A stretch of DNA of 64,000 bases from Oceanobacillus kimchii X50 (GCF_000340475.1 NZ_CM001792.1:3585253-3649252); one strand, 5' to 3'. Counted from the stretch's first letter, positions 33,186 to 43,020 are shown. Program-made: numbers and translations. The notes: generated by a model from the letters alone, not told the origin.

Positions 33186-34139
33186 ATGAAAACAGCGATT
33201 GTACTAGGAGCAACTGGTGGTTCAGGTCAAGTTATAGTTTCAGAATTATTGAACAGAGGGGTAGAAGTTATTGCTTTTGGACGTTCTCAAAGTAAACTGA
33301 AAGCATTAATAGAGGAACATGATAATAACCCAAAATTAACTTATACACTGGGAGATATATTTGATTATCAAACAATTATACAGGCTGCAAAAGATGTGGA
33401 TGTTATTTTCCAATGTGCAAATGTTAAATATCAAGAGATGAAAACCAAACTCTTGCCACTTGGGGAAAGTGTAATGAAAGCAGCAGATGCTTTAGGGAAA
33501 AATATTGTTATTGTAGATGGTATTTATGTGTATGGACATCAAGTCGCTAAAGGGGATGAAAATCACCCACATCACCCCCATACGAAAAAAGGCAAACTTA
33601 GAGTCGAATTCGAACAATTAATATTCAACAGCAAATGGAAAAACGCCAAAGCATTAATTGTTAGGTTGCCTGATTATTATGGCCCTACATCACAAAATTC
33701 TTACCTGCAACCGACACTGGAAGGAATTGCAGCCAATAAGACATCGATTTTTATAGGCAATTTGAAAACTCCTCGTGAATACGTCTATTTGCCCGATGCG
33801 GCTAGAATGATTGTAAATATAGCTGAAAAGGACGATTCTTATGGAGAGAACTGGAACATACCTGGGGCAGGGTTGATCTCCGGGAAAGAGATAATCAAAA
33901 TTTCTCGTCAAATAACTGGCAATCAAAAAATAGTTATCCCACTAACTAAAAGTACAATTCGTTTTATTGGTTTATTTGATGAATTTATGAGAGAAATAGT
34001 TGAGATAATGTACCTTACTAAAGAAGGATTTATCCTAAGTGGAGAAAAATATGAAAAACGAATCGGTACCATTCCAAAAACGCCTTTTAAAGAAGGTCTT
34101 AAAGAAACATTACGTGTATTAATGGCCAAAGAAAAATAG
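33186..34139 (+). CDS. NAD(P)-binding epimerase/dehydratase-family protein (NmrA/SDR-like)
   Basis: A 317-residue atypical short-chain dehydrogenase. The Rossmann motif is LGATGGSGQVIVSEL (about 7-21). DGIYVYGHQ (about 117-125) stands where extended SDRs carry the YxxxK tyrosine region, and PREYVYLPDAARMIV is typical of the NAD-dependent epimerase branch. The substrate is unknown. GAAAGGAG precedes the ATG. It is probably repressed by the TetR protein encoded 400 bp upstream through the operator copy at 33152. Confidence 0.8.
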   Translation: MKTAIVLGATGGSGQVIVSELLNRGVEVIAFGRSQSKLKALIEEHDNNPKLTYTLGDIFDYQTIIQAAKDVDVIFQCANVKYQEMKTKLLPLGESVMKAADALGKNIVIVDGIYVYGHQVAKGDENHPHHPHTKKGKLRVEFEQLIFNSKWKNAKALIVRLPDYYGPTSQNSYLQPTLEGIAANKTSIFIGNLKTPREYVYLPDAARMIVNIAEKDDSYGENWNIPGAGLISGKEIIKISRQITGNQKIVIPLTKSTIRFIGLFDEFMREIVEIMYLTKEGFILSGEKYEKRIGTIPKTPFKEGLKETLRVLMAKEK

Positions 34140-34189
34140 ATAATATCTGCGTTTTAGGCAATGAAACGAATGAAGCTTGGCGGTCTTAT

Positions 34190-34235
34190 GAAGTAAGACA
34201 CAACAAAAGCAATCTTTCATGTTGTGTCTTACTTC
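34190..34235 (+). terminator. Strong terminator after epimerase-like gene
   Basis: A perfect 16-bp stem (GAAGTAAGACACAACA / TGTTGTGTCTTACTTC) with a 14-nt loop, followed by GATTTTG. Confidence 0.85.
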
Positions 34236-34349
34236 GATTTTGTAATTACTTAGCTAGAAAAGTTCCCGAGCAACTATTCTTATTCACTACTAATGAGGTT
34301 CAGACAAAAACTCCCAACTTATAAATAGAAAATTAACCTTAGAAACTCA

Positions 34350-35108
34350 TTACTGTTCTTCCAGCTGATCGGTTATCAGCATATGTCCCGGAGCATGGGC
34401 TATCATGATTGGTGGCTTAACATTCAATCCAACATTCTGCGGGGTCACACCACAAGCCCAAAACACCGGAGTCCTTTCCTCTTCATCAAAAGAAATACTT
34501 TCTCCATAATCTGGGTTGTCTATATCCGTGATACCAATTTCTTCAGGATTACCAATATGAACCGGAGCCCCGTGAGAAGTCTCAAACCTTTCCGTAATCT
34601 TAACTGCTTTATCGATCTCCTCTGTCTTCAACGCCCGCATGCTCACGACGATGTTCCCTTCAAAGCGCCCAGCTTTTTCACAAGGAATGTTGGTCTTGTA
34701 CATCGGCACCACCCGATCTTGTTCTTGGTGAAGAAGTCGAATGCCATTCTCAAGCAACGCCTTTTCAAACGTAAAGCTGCAGCCGATAAGAAACGTGACA
34801 AAATCCTCTTGCCATTCCTCATTTATATCCGTAACTTCTTTATCCAATTGACCGTTACGATAGATTCGGTATTTAGGCAAATCCGTACGAACGTCCGCAT
34901 CAGCTATCTTCGGGGTTGTCACACCTTCTTCAAGCACATCAACAATCGGGCATGATTGCCGATTACGCTGACAGAACAACAGAAATTCAAATGCATATTC
35001 TTTTGGCAAAATAATCATGTTGGTTTGTAAAAAATTATCACACATACCAGACGTGGTGCCTGTGTACTGATTAGAACGAAATGACTCTCGCTGTTGCTTT
35101 GGATGCAA
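34350..35108 (-). CDS. ycsI: Putative hydro-lyase YcsI (DUF1445 family)
   Basis: A 252-residue cytoplasmic protein of the DUF1445/D-glutamate cyclase-like family, full length. Recognisable segments are TTSGMCDNFLQTNMIILPKEYAFEFLLFC near the start, FLIGCSFTFE, and the C-terminal FWACGVTPQNV...HAPGHMLITD. The start is TTG at 35108, 8 nt after AGGAGG. In Bacillus subtilis ycsI sits with kipI/pxpA genes for 5-oxoproline metabolism; here it stands alone. The reaction is not established for this subfamily. Confidence 0.9.
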   Translation of the reverse strand: MHPKQQRESFRSNQYTGTTSGMCDNFLQTNMIILPKEYAFEFLLFCQRNRQSCPIVDVLEEGVTTPKIADADVRTDLPKYRIYRNGQLDKEVTDINEEWQEDFVTFLIGCSFTFEKALLENGIRLLHQEQDRVVPMYKTNIPCEKAGRFEGNIVVSMRALKTEEIDKAVKITERFETSHGAPVHIGNPEEIGITDIDNPDYGESISFDEEERTPVFWACGVTPQNVGLNVKPPIMIAHAPGHMLITDQLEEQ

Positions 35109-35222
35109 TGTAATCTCCTCCTATGTATGCGAACTTTTTTTTACTCTAACATATCTATCTATTTATTTGTTAAATGAGCCAACTGTCTAGTACTGAACAA
35201 ATAATCTGCCAGAAATAGCAAT

Positions 35223-35265
35223 TAAAAAACAGCAATACCAGACCTTAGGCAATACTGCTTTTTAT
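35223..35265 (-). terminator. Terminator after LCP-family gene
   Basis: Minus-strand CAGTATTGCC / GGTATTGCTG arms (two G-U pairs, one mismatch) with an 8-nt loop, followed by TTTTTT, 18 bp after the stop codon. Confidence 0.65.
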
Positions 35266-35282
35266 TGTTGAATGTTATGTTT

Positions 35283-36317
35283 CTATAGATTATTTAATTC
35301 TTCTTCTACTTGCTTATCCGTTTCATTATCTCTCGGTCTTTCGATCTCTAGATGTTCTTTCATCCTTAATTCAATATTACTCAAATTTTGCTCATCTAAC
35401 ATCCAATAATATACCCCATTAGACATATTATCACTCCCGCTCAAGTTAAGAGTGTTAATCTTCAAATCGTCTCCTTTTGCAACATAGGAAAACAAGCTCT
35501 TCATTTCTGAAAATGACATATTTGTAGCCATATTCTCACCAACTGATTTAATTACTTTATCTATATTAAATAGAGAGTCTACCGATAGAGTTTTATCTGC
35601 AATAGACTTAATTACTTCTTGTTGTCTTTTACCACGCTCGATATCGTTATCTTGTTTTCTTGTTCGAGCGAATGCTAACGCTTCTTCGCCATTGAGTGTT
35701 TGCTCTCCTGGCATTAAATGAATGGCATCCTTTTTATCATTAGAGTCTGATTCCGTGAATTCATAAGGTACATCGACTTCAATTCCACCGAGAGATTCCA
35801 CGACGTCAACAAAAGAATCAAAATTAAGCTTTACATAGTAATCTACCGGTATATCAAGCATATTTTCTACCGTGTCAATTGTTCCCATAGTACCGCCAAA
35901 GGCGTGAGCGTGTGCAATTTTATCATTTTTCCCTTCGCTAGGTATGTACACATAAGAATCACGTGGTATGCTAAGTAAATCAACACTTTTATCTTTTTTA
36001 TTTAGTGATGCAAATAATAACGAATCGGTTCTTGATCTATCTTCATTGCCTCTTTTTATTCCAGTATCAACACCCATAATTAATACGGTTATGTTATCCA
36101 TGTCAATTTCAACTTCCGAATCGCGTAGGTTAGATTTATCTCTTCCATTATCTTCATAAGAATCCTTCATTACATTCTTTGTGGTACCGTAGACATACCC
36201 TGCATATGATAACCCTCCAACGATAAATAGTAGCATCGGAATCAACACAATGGATATCATCTTTTTCGTTTTCTTTGGATTTTTTTCAACCCTAGTTCTA
36301 TACTCTCTCCTTTTCAT
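35283..36317 (-). CDS. LytR-CpsA-Psr (LCP) family cell-wall polymer ligase (TagU-like)
   Basis: A 344-residue membrane-anchored enzyme. It has a basic cytoplasmic start and one transmembrane helix (about 22-42), then the extracellular LCP domain: ITVLIMGVDTGIKRG, RSRTDSLLFASLN (about 92-104), LLSIPRDSYVYIP (about 114-126) and EALAFARTRKQDNDIERGKRQQEVI. These hold the conserved Asp and Arg residues that bind the pyrophosphate of lipid-linked polymers. LCP enzymes transfer teichoic acids or similar polymers to peptidoglycan. It is monocistronic. Confidence 0.9.
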   Translation of the reverse strand: MKRREYRTRVEKNPKKTKKMISIVLIPMLLFIVGGLSYAGYVYGTTKNVMKDSYEDNGRDKSNLRDSEVEIDMDNITVLIMGVDTGIKRGNEDRSRTDSLLFASLNKKDKSVDLLSIPRDSYVYIPSEGKNDKIAHAHAFGGTMGTIDTVENMLDIPVDYYVKLNFDSFVDVVESLGGIEVDVPYEFTESDSNDKKDAIHLMPGEQTLNGEEALAFARTRKQDNDIERGKRQQEVIKSIADKTLSVDSLFNIDKVIKSVGENMATNMSFSEMKSLFSYVAKGDDLKINTLNLSGSDNMSNGVYYWMLDEQNLSNIELRMKEHLEIERPRDNETDKQVEEELNNL

Positions 36318-36666
36318 TACAGAAACTCCTTTTTGAGAAAAACTAATGTAAAAGTACTAGAATATTAATTTTACTACTGTTTATTTAACATTCAAGTTAT
36401 GTATAGATTACAAAATTAAATAAATACGGAATTGTTGTGGCAATTATGTACATACCATTACAGTATGATTCCTTTTTAACTATATATGTCATCCTAATTC
36501 TACTTTATTCCTTATGCTCACAATTCAAACTGGTTACACTTCTCATTTTAGGGAATTGATACTGTAGATTGAGTTACTTCATAAAAGCACTTCTGTCATT
36601 AATACCTTTTAAAGAAAGGATGGATAGCCTGTATGAGTGTTCAACTTTATGAATATTGGAGTATCG

Positions 36667-36933
36667 ATGGATATCTATGATGATACGAAAAAGCCCAAAA
36701 AGCCATTTCCATATTATCTAACTGTTATTATTATAGCTTTTATTGGAATTGCTATAGGACTGATCCAATTATTTTAAAGCGGTAAACTTTCAGACGCTAT
36801 TATTGTAGATAGTGTAATATTTATATATTTTCTCGTTCCCTTTACTTATGCCTATTACCTACGAAAAAACGTTCAGAACAGCTTGATAAATAAATGCTGG
36901 ACTTCTACAGCATTTATTTATCAAGTTGAATAG
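36667..36933 (+). pseudogene. Small two-helix membrane protein gene with in-frame stop
   Basis: ATG 36667 follows TTGGAG and encodes MDIYDDTKKPKKPFPYYL plus a hydrophobic helix, ending at TAA 36775-36777 after IQLF. The same frame then continues with a second hydrophobic helix (SGKLSDAIIVDSVIFIYFLVPFTYAYYLRKN) to TAG at 36931. The whole looks like a two-helix protein interrupted by a nonsense codon, although the 36-residue product may itself be functional. The family is not recognised. Confidence 0.45.
36882..36925. repeat. Perfect 18-bp inverted repeat (hairpin)
   Basis: CTTGATAAATAAATGCTG / CAGCATTTATTTATCAAG with an 8-nt loop, overlapping the end of the broken membrane-protein frame. Neither strand has a T tract after it, so it is not a standard terminator. 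The gap 36318-36666 upstream shows nothing recognisable. Confidence 0.75.
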
Positions 36934-36986
36934 AGTTCATCATTGCAGAATATATATTTCTAATCAGTTTGTAGGAAATACTTGGA

Positions 36987-37210
36987 TTGATTGAATTGGC
37001 AGAGACGGCGCCTCCTGCTCAAATAGAGTTCATCTTTTAACCAAAATACGAGTGAAACGTATGATTTTTAGTGAATAGAACCCGTCTGTAAACCAAATTA
37101 CAAGCAAAACACTTAAATTTTCGTAAATAGAGCACTGATTATTCCTATAGAGCTTAAACTCCTCAGTGGCTGCTAGCTGTTAAAATAGTCTATCTGCAAT
37201 GGAAATCAAA
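36987..37210. repeat. MITE-like element, medium form with two 52-bp units
   Basis: The element begins TTGATTGAATTGGCAGAGAC and ends TCTGCAATGGAAATCAAA, sharing its ends with 25630-25760. Its interior, read on the minus strand, contains two and a part copies of a roughly 52-bp unit (TCTATT...AATTTGGTTTACAGACG) present three times in the inverted copy at 48340-48620. Confidence 0.7.
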
Positions 37211-37350
37211 TATCTCAAAAACTCGAATTGGTGAAATTAATCCAATCCAGACACTATAACATTTCTTGGAATCACATCAATCGATTCATTCCCACCTCCT
37301 CCACCCATTTCATGATAAAATAAACAGAAACAACCAATGAGAGGATGTGT

Positions 37351-37710
37351 ATGATGATTAAACATAAAATCTATACCATGAGTTTTGCAAGTGTCTATCC
37401 CAATTATGTCAAGAAGGCGGAGCGAAAAGATCGCACGAAAGCAGAGGTCGATGAGATCATCCGCTGGTTGACTGGATATAGCCAAGAGCAGTTAGATGCG
37501 CAACTAGAAAAACAGACAGACTTTGAGACCTTCTTTGCCGAAGCTCCGGAAATGAACGATTCACGAGCTTTGATTAAAGGTGTCATCTGCGGTGTGCGAG
37601 TGGAGGATATTGAAGAGCCAACCATGCAGGAAATTCGCTATTTAGACAAGCTAATCGATGAATTAGCAAAAGGCAAAGCGATGGAAAAAATATTACGAAA
37701 ACCAGCTTAA
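37351..37710 (+). CDS. DUF2200 family protein
   Basis: A 119-residue cytoplasmic protein of the DUF2200 family. Characteristic segments are [19 protein letters not shown] at the start, [11 protein letters not shown], and the internal [13 protein letters not shown] and [33 protein letters not shown]. Full length. GAGAGG stands 6 nt before ATG 37351; the ATG at 37345 is too close to it. The function is unknown; the family is widespread in bacteria as single genes. Confidence 0.85.
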   Translation: MMIKHKIYTMSFASVYPNYVKKAERKDRTKAEVDEIIRWLTGYSQEQLDAQLEKQTDFETFFAEAPEMNDSRALIKGVICGVRVEDIEEPTMQEIRYLDKLIDELAKGKAMEKILRKPA

Positions 37711-37796
37711 AGTAAAACTTCTTATGTAGATTGGATAAAAACCAATCATAATAGTGGAGCAAAAGTATTAACCAAAGATAAGTCCGTACAAACAGG

Positions 37797-37880
37797 TTTT
37801 GAAAATTCGTCTCAAGAAATATACTCCGCTTATCCAAGGGCTGCTGGTGATCCCCACATTTCGGGATCTCACCTTTGCCT
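37797..37880. repeat. REP-like repeat B, copy 1
   Basis: On the minus strand GGATAAGCGGAGTATATTTC followed by TTGAGACGAATTTTCAA, with a hairpin-rich flank (GAGATCCCGAAATGTGGGGATC). The core recurs at 57661-57736. It yields spurious short frames coding LDKRSIFL in both places. Confidence 0.6.
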
Positions 37881-37961
37881 TGCTCCATTCGTCTGAGACC
37901 AAATGTCCAAGCACCGTTTTAACGCCAATATCTAGATTAACGAAATTGACCTATCCTCATT

Positions 37962-38876
37962 TTATTTGTAAAGATTCACTGTTTCTTCCAAAAATTTCAC
38001 ATAGCTAGTGATAAAGTTTCTTGGCTTTATAATTTTAATTTTATTACCAAATCCAGCTAAAAATTGATAGGCATATGAATTTTGAGGTAATTCAATTGTT
38101 ACAAGGTAACTTTCTGTAGTCTGTTTTGTAATGGCATTTTTCCCATACCTCTCTATAAACTGATCTCTTACAGAAACATCTATCAAAAGCTGTACACTCT
38201 CTAGCTGTTGTTGTTCGTAGTGTTGTATGGTCTTCTTAACTTCCTCATCTGACCCTGACCTTGGAACAAAAAATCCATTTCTTTGTATATCTAATATCCG
38301 CGTCAATTTAAATGTTCGATAATCTTTCCTTTCTAAACTATAACCAACCAGATACCAATGCATCTCACTCAAATGTATTTTATATGGTTCGATTACTCTA
38401 TTCGATTTATTTCCTTTTTGGTCCACATACGCAAACGTTAATAACCAATGATTTTCAATTGCTTGCCTAATAAAATCTATATCTTCCTTGATTTGACTCC
38501 TTCCTGGCCATTCATAGAACGTTAAATCAAGCTTCGGAGAGAATTCTCTGATGGTCATTCCTTTAATTTTTTGAATCGTTGTTTGAATGTCTTGATTCGT
38601 AATCAGTTGCTCAAAACCACCTAATGCGACGAGTATATTTTCAATATCATTGTTATTCAATAGTCGTTTGTCGAATTTATACTCTTCCATTAACGCATAT
38701 CCTCCATCAGCACCATATACTGCATAGATAGGAATACTTGCATACCCTAATGTTTCCATATCACGTTGAATTGTTCGCTTGGTCACATTGAAAAGACTGC
38801 TAAATTGGGATGCAGAAACTACATCTTTTTGTAGCAAGATCATAACTATTGAGATAAGTCGCTCAATTTTTTTCAT
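37962..38876 (-). CDS. WYL-domain transcriptional regulator (YafY family)
   Basis: A 304-residue regulator. The N-terminal DeoR-type winged helix-turn-helix is KKIERLISIVMILLQKDVVSASQFSSLF then VTKRTIQRDMETL. The central WYL domain includes WLLTFAYVDQKGN and the HWYLVGYSLERKDYRTFKLTRI segment, and a C-terminal WCX-type extension follows. ATG 38876 lies behind GGAGGAG; the longer frame from 38909 has no support. It is divergent from the VOC-family gene at 38958, with 81 bp between, so it is the likely regulator of that gene. Confidence 0.85.
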   Translation of the reverse strand: MKKIERLISIVMILLQKDVVSASQFSSLFNVTKRTIQRDMETLGYASIPIYAVYGADGGYALMEEYKFDKRLLNNNDIENILVALGGFEQLITNQDIQTTIQKIKGMTIREFSPKLDLTFYEWPGRSQIKEDIDFIRQAIENHWLLTFAYVDQKGNKSNRVIEPYKIHLSEMHWYLVGYSLERKDYRTFKLTRILDIQRNGFFVPRSGSDEEVKKTIQHYEQQQLESVQLLIDVSVRDQFIERYGKNAITKQTTESYLVTIELPQNSYAYQFLAGFGNKIKIIKPRNFITSYVKFLEETVNLYK

Positions 38877-38957
38877 ATACTCCTCCGATATACGACATAC
38901 ATATGTCACCTATATCTCATTATACTTCAAATGTAAGAAAAAAGGAGGAGTAATAAG

Positions 38958-39413
38958 ATGAACACAATAGCTTATCTACAATTTGATGGGAAGGCAGAAG
39001 AAGCATTAATGTTTTATGAAAAAGCATTACAAGCAACAAGCGTGAAAAAGGTAAAGTTTGGTGCTCTTGGTCAAGATCCAAGTGCTCCATTAACAGAAGA
39101 AGAGCAAGATATGATAATGGAGTCTCGTATTGAGTTTTTAGGAAATGTTCTAATGATGTCTGATGTTTTACCTTCTATGCAAGCAGTAACTGGCAAAACA
39201 TCAATAGGTAATAATCTCTTAATTAGTATCATTGATGCTGATCCGGAAATAAATAAACAAATTTTTGAAGCCCTCTCCGTTGACGGTAAAATAATCATGC
39301 CGTTATCTTCTACTCCATGGTCAGCAAATTTTGGAATGGTTGTTGATAAATTTGGTGTCGTGTGGAAATTTAATAGTGAGGCAAGCAAGTTTCTCGATAG
39401 TTTCATCAATTAA
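38958..39413 (+). CDS. VOC family protein (PhnB/YjdN-like)
   Basis: A 151-residue protein of the glyoxalase/dioxygenase (VOC) fold, PhnB-like branch: TIAYLQFDGKAEEALMFYEKALQ at the start, EFLGNVLMMSDVLPSM in the middle and the C-terminal MPLSSTPWSANFGMVVDKFGVVWKFN. Metal ligands are not obvious and catalytic activity is uncertain. AAAGGAGGAG precedes the ATG. It shares a short divergent promoter region with the WYL regulator. Confidence 0.85.
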   Translation: MNTIAYLQFDGKAEEALMFYEKALQATSVKKVKFGALGQDPSAPLTEEEQDMIMESRIEFLGNVLMMSDVLPSMQAVTGKTSIGNNLLISIIDADPEINKQIFEALSVDGKIIMPLSSTPWSANFGMVVDKFGVVWKFNSEASKFLDSFIN

Positions 39414-39442
39414 GTCTGTATAAATAGAATAGAAAAGTAAAA

Positions 39443-39473
39443 AAACAGACCTGCCCCCTAAGCAGGTCTGTTT
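39443..39473. terminator. Bidirectional terminator between VOC gene and nup operon
   Basis: AAACAGACCTGC / GCAGGTCTGTTT perfect 12-bp stem with a 7-nt loop; A-rich on the left and T-rich on the right, 12 bp from the nupQ stop and 30 bp from the VOC stop. Confidence 0.9.
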
Positions 39474-39484
39474 CCTAAGTAAAA

Positions 39485-40438
39485 TTATCTGCTACCTTTA
39501 ATATACGGTACACCATTTGCTCGTGGTGCATCCGCTCTTCCAATAAATCCAGCTAGTGCTAATATCGTTAATACATATGGCGCGATGAGAAGCAGTACTT
39601 GCGGGACATTTTCTAAGAAAGGTACACCGGAACTTACCACGGTCAAGCTTTGCGCCAATCCAAAGAATAGCGCTGCCCCCATTGCACCAAGTGGATGCCA
39701 TTTACCAAAGATAACAGCCGCTAATGCCATGAATCCTTGTCCAACAATTGTTGAGCTTGAGAAGTTCGATGCAATCGTTAGTGCGAATACCGAACCACCT
39801 AATCCACCCAACACACCAGAAAGAATTACCGCAATATAACGCATTCGCTCTACTTTTATTCCATTTGTATCGGCCGCCATTGGGTGTTCTCCGACTGCAC
39901 GAAGGCGTAGTCCAAACGGTGTCTTATATAAGACATACCATGCGACGAACGCAAGAATAATTGCCAAATAAGACGTTACATATACACCTTGGAAAAAGAT
40001 TGGTCCGATGACCGGAATCTTTTCAAGTAGTGGAATATCGGTTGTGTAAAATGGTTGGCTTACCATATCGGTTTGCCCTTTATCATACCAAACCTTCGTC
40101 AAGTACACTCCTACACCGAGTGCAAGCATGTTAATGGCTACTCCACTAACTACCTGATTCGCGTGAAACGTAACAGATGCTACCGCATGAATGATAGAGA
40201 ATAATCCACCGATTAACATTGCAACTACAATTGATACCCATGGGGTCGACGTTCCAAATACATCGGCAAACGTAAGGTTAAATACGATCCCGACGAATGC
40301 CCCCATAACCATTAAACCTTCTAATCCAATGTTCACGACACCGGATCGCTCACTGAATACGCCACCTAACGCTGTTAAAATAAGAGGTGCTGAATAAAAT
40401 AGAACCGTTGGAACAATGGACTGTAAAATATCTAGCAT
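39485..40438 (-). CDS. nupQ: Nucleoside ABC transporter permease (NupQ/YufQ-like)
   Basis: A 317-residue branched-chain-type permease of the BmpD/NupQ group. The TALGGVFSERSGVVNIGLEGLMVMGAF segment near the N-terminus (about 22-48) and GVALLLLAPY-like C-terminal helices fit. With NupP it forms the heterodimeric channel for purine nucleosides. Its start abuts the nupP stop codon, and it is the last gene before the terminator at 39443. Confidence 0.9.
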   Translation of the reverse strand: MLDILQSIVPTVLFYSAPLILTALGGVFSERSGVVNIGLEGLMVMGAFVGIVFNLTFADVFGTSTPWVSIVVAMLIGGLFSIIHAVASVTFHANQVVSGVAINMLALGVGVYLTKVWYDKGQTDMVSQPFYTTDIPLLEKIPVIGPIFFQGVYVTSYLAIILAFVAWYVLYKTPFGLRLRAVGEHPMAADTNGIKVERMRYIAVILSGVLGGLGGSVFALTIASNFSSSTIVGQGFMALAAVIFGKWHPLGAMGAALFFGLAQSLTVVSSGVPFLENVPQVLLLIAPYVLTILALAGFIGRADAPRANGVPYIKGSR

Positions 40439-41488
40439 CTATTTTTCCTCCTTTTTAAAGCGAAGTGCTACCCAGCGAATAATATAACTTGATGCTACAA
40501 AGAAAATAATTAATGCAATAATAATATCTACCAATTCTGTCGGTACCCCTGCAGCTGTCGGCATTTCTCCAGCGCCTTCTTTTAAAGCTCCGAATAGAAT
40601 TGCCGCTAATACAACCCCTATCGCATTATTGGACCCAAGTAGTGCCACTGCTATTCCATCAAAACCGAGATTGGTAAATCCGGACATTACAGAAATCGTA
40701 CCGTAAGTTCCGAGTCCTTCCATTGCTCCTGCAAGACCTGCAAATGCTCCACCAATTACCATGGATAGAATGATATTTTTACTTACATTCATCCCAGCAT
40801 AATTCGATGCATGAAGGTTGTGACCAACAGACTTCAATTCATAACCATAAGTTGTTCGCTCAATGATAAACCACATGATGAATGCAGCAAGTAGCGCAAT
40901 GAGAATTCCATAGTGCACCCGAGAGTAAAATGTAATGCTCTGTAACCATTCGGATGCTAAAGAAGCCGTTCCTGCAATAGATTCTGTAGTTGTATTTTGA
41001 TCGGTTAATACACTTCGTATAATTTCATTTGTGATAAACAATGCAATATAGTTCATCATAATTGTGATGATAACTTCATGTACACCTAGTTTTGCTTTTA
41101 GCAAACCAGGCAAGAATCCCCACAAACTACCCGCTAACATTCCAGCAATGATCGCAAGTGGTAGATGGACAATCATCGGTGCATCGATTGCTAGCCCAAC
41201 CCAGACAGCAGCTAACCAACCAACAATTACTTGTCCCTCCGCACCAATATTGAATAGCCCTGTTTTAAATGCAAAAGCAACTGCAAGGCCCGTTAATATT
41301 AATGGTGTTGTTCTACGAATGGTTTCGCCAATCGTATAGGCATCACCAAATGCACCATTCCATAATGCAGCATATCCTTGAATCGGATCATGGCCAGATA
41401 ACAGCATGATGACAGCTCCTGCCAGTAGACCGACAATAACCGAGATAACCGGTACTAATAATCCAAATAATTTATTATTCGATGTCAT
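40439..41488 (-). CDS. nupP: Nucleoside ABC transporter permease (NupP/YufP-like)
   Basis: A 349-residue permease: TPLILTGLAVAFAFKTGLFNIGAEGQVIVGWL (about 59-90) and the NEIIRSVLT...FYSRVHYG region are typical of the BmpC/NupP subunit. It pairs with NupQ and is energised by the double ATPase NupO, whose stop overlaps its start by 4 nt (41485-41488). Confidence 0.9.
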   Translation of the reverse strand: MTSNNKLFGLLVPVISVIVGLLAGAVIMLLSGHDPIQGYAALWNGAFGDAYTIGETIRRTTPLILTGLAVAFAFKTGLFNIGAEGQVIVGWLAAVWVGLAIDAPMIVHLPLAIIAGMLAGSLWGFLPGLLKAKLGVHEVIITIMMNYIALFITNEIIRSVLTDQNTTTESIAGTASLASEWLQSITFYSRVHYGILIALLAAFIMWFIIERTTYGYELKSVGHNLHASNYAGMNVSKNIILSMVIGGAFAGLAGAMEGLGTYGTISVMSGFTNLGFDGIAVALLGSNNAIGVVLAAILFGALKEGAGEMPTAAGVPTELVDIIIALIIFFVASSYIIRWVALRFKKEEK

Positions 41489-43020
41489 TCGCTTGTCTCA
41501 CCCGCCTTGTCCACTTTGCTACCTGCCATCAACAGACCAAGCTCTTGTTCATTCGTTTCTTCTGGTTTTACATCCGCAACAATCTTGCCATCAAACATCA
41601 CGGCAATACGATCACTGACATTCATAATTTCATCTAATTCAAAGGAAACGAGAAGAATCGCTCGCCCTTTATCACGTTCTTCAATCAATTTCTTATGGAT
41701 AAACTCAATCGCACCAACATCCAGCCCTCTCGTCGGTTGTGCAGCAATTAATAATGCTGGTGAACGATCGACTTCACGTCCGATAATCGCTTTTTGCTGG
41801 TTTCCACCAGATAATGCTCGTGCTTTTGTATAGACACTCGGCGTACGCACATCATAGTCCTCAATAATGCATTTCGCCTTTTCAAATATCGCTTTATAAT
41901 TCAGTACTTTCGCTTTCGAGAACGGTTTTTGATAGTACGTTTGCAAGACAATATTTTCACCAATCGAATAATCCAATACAAGTCCATATTTATGGCGATC
42001 CTGCGGAATATGTCCGATACCACTTTCCGTGATTTTTCTTGGTGAAAGATTTGCAATCGCTTTATTATGTAATTGAATTGAACCTGATTTTGTTTTTCGC
42101 AGACCAGTAATCGCCTCAATTAATTCTGATTGTCCATTGCCGTCTACACCGGCAATTCCAACAATTTCTCCAGCACGAATCGTTAAATCAAGACCTTTTA
42201 CCAAATCTACTTTTCTCGCATCTCTTACAAAGAGATTGTTGATTTCTAGAACATTTTCTTTCGGTTCGGAAGGAGTTTTTTCAGTTTTAAAACTCACTTC
42301 ACGTCCAACCATTAACGATGCTAATTCAGTTGTGTTGGTATCCGCCACAGTAACGGTTCCAATCCCTTTCCCTTTACGAATTACAGTACAACGGTCACAT
42401 ACTTCCATAATTTCTTTCAATTTATGTGTAATTAGAATAATCGATTTTCCTTCTTTAATTAGAGCACGCATAATCACCATCAGTTCACTGATTTCCTGTG
42501 GTGTTAATACTGCCGTTGGCTCATCAAAAATCAACACTTCCGCACCACGATAAAGTGTTTTCAAGATTTCCACACGTTGTTGCATCCCAACAGAAATATC
42601 GCTAATTTTCGCATCTGGATCAACTCGAAGCCCATATTGGTCGGATAACGCTTGTATTTCCTGTCTTGCCTTCGATAAATCAATCTTGCCAAACTTATTG
42701 GTTGGTTCACTTCCGAGCACAATATTCTGTGTAACAGTAAATGGTTCGACTAACATAAAATGCTGATGCACCATACCAATCCCTAGATTATTCGCAATAT
42801 TGGGATTTGTTATGTTGACTTTCTTTCCATTTACATGAATTTCTCCCTTTTCGGGTTGATACAATCCAAATAAGACATTCATTAATGTCGATTTACCCGC
42901 TCCATTCTCACCTAACAGAGCATGAATTTCCCCTTTTTTCAGTTGCACAGTGATATTGTCATTAGCAACAATACCTGGAAATTCCTTTCTGATATTCAAC
43001 ATTTCAATTGCATAATCCAC
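41485..43020 (-). CDS. nupO: Nucleoside ABC transporter, double ATP-binding protein (NupO/YufO-like)
   Basis: A 511-residue protein with two ABC domains, as in ribose/nucleoside importers. The first has Walker A GENGAGKST (about 37-45), VGMQQRVEI and LIFDEPTAVLTP. The second has a degenerate Walker A (GVDGNGQSELIEAITG) but an intact signature LSGGNQQKAIIGRE, then LLIAAQPTRGLD. The degenerate second site is normal for this family. It drives nucleoside import through NupP/NupQ. A hairpin separates it from the binding-protein gene upstream. Confidence 0.92.
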   Translation of the reverse strand: MDYAIEMLNIRKEFPGIVANDNITVQLKKGEIHALLGENGAGKSTLMNVLFGLYQPEKGEIHVNGKKVNITNPNIANNLGIGMVHQHFMLVEPFTVTQNIVLGSEPTNKFGKIDLSKARQEIQALSDQYGLRVDPDAKISDISVGMQQRVEILKTLYRGAEVLIFDEPTAVLTPQEISELMVIMRALIKEGKSIILITHKLKEIMEVCDRCTVIRKGKGIGTVTVADTNTTELASLMVGREVSFKTEKTPSEPKENVLEINNLFVRDARKVDLVKGLDLTIRAGEIVGIAGVDGNGQSELIEAITGLRKTKSGSIQLHNKAIANLSPRKITESGIGHIPQDRHKYGLVLDYSIGENIVLQTYYQKPFSKAKVLNYKAIFEKAKCIIEDYDVRTPSVYTKARALSGGNQQKAIIGREVDRSPALLIAAQPTRGLDVGAIEFIHKKLIEERDKGRAILLVSFELDEIMNVSDRIAVMFDGKIVADVKPEETNEQELGLLMAGSKVDKAGETSE

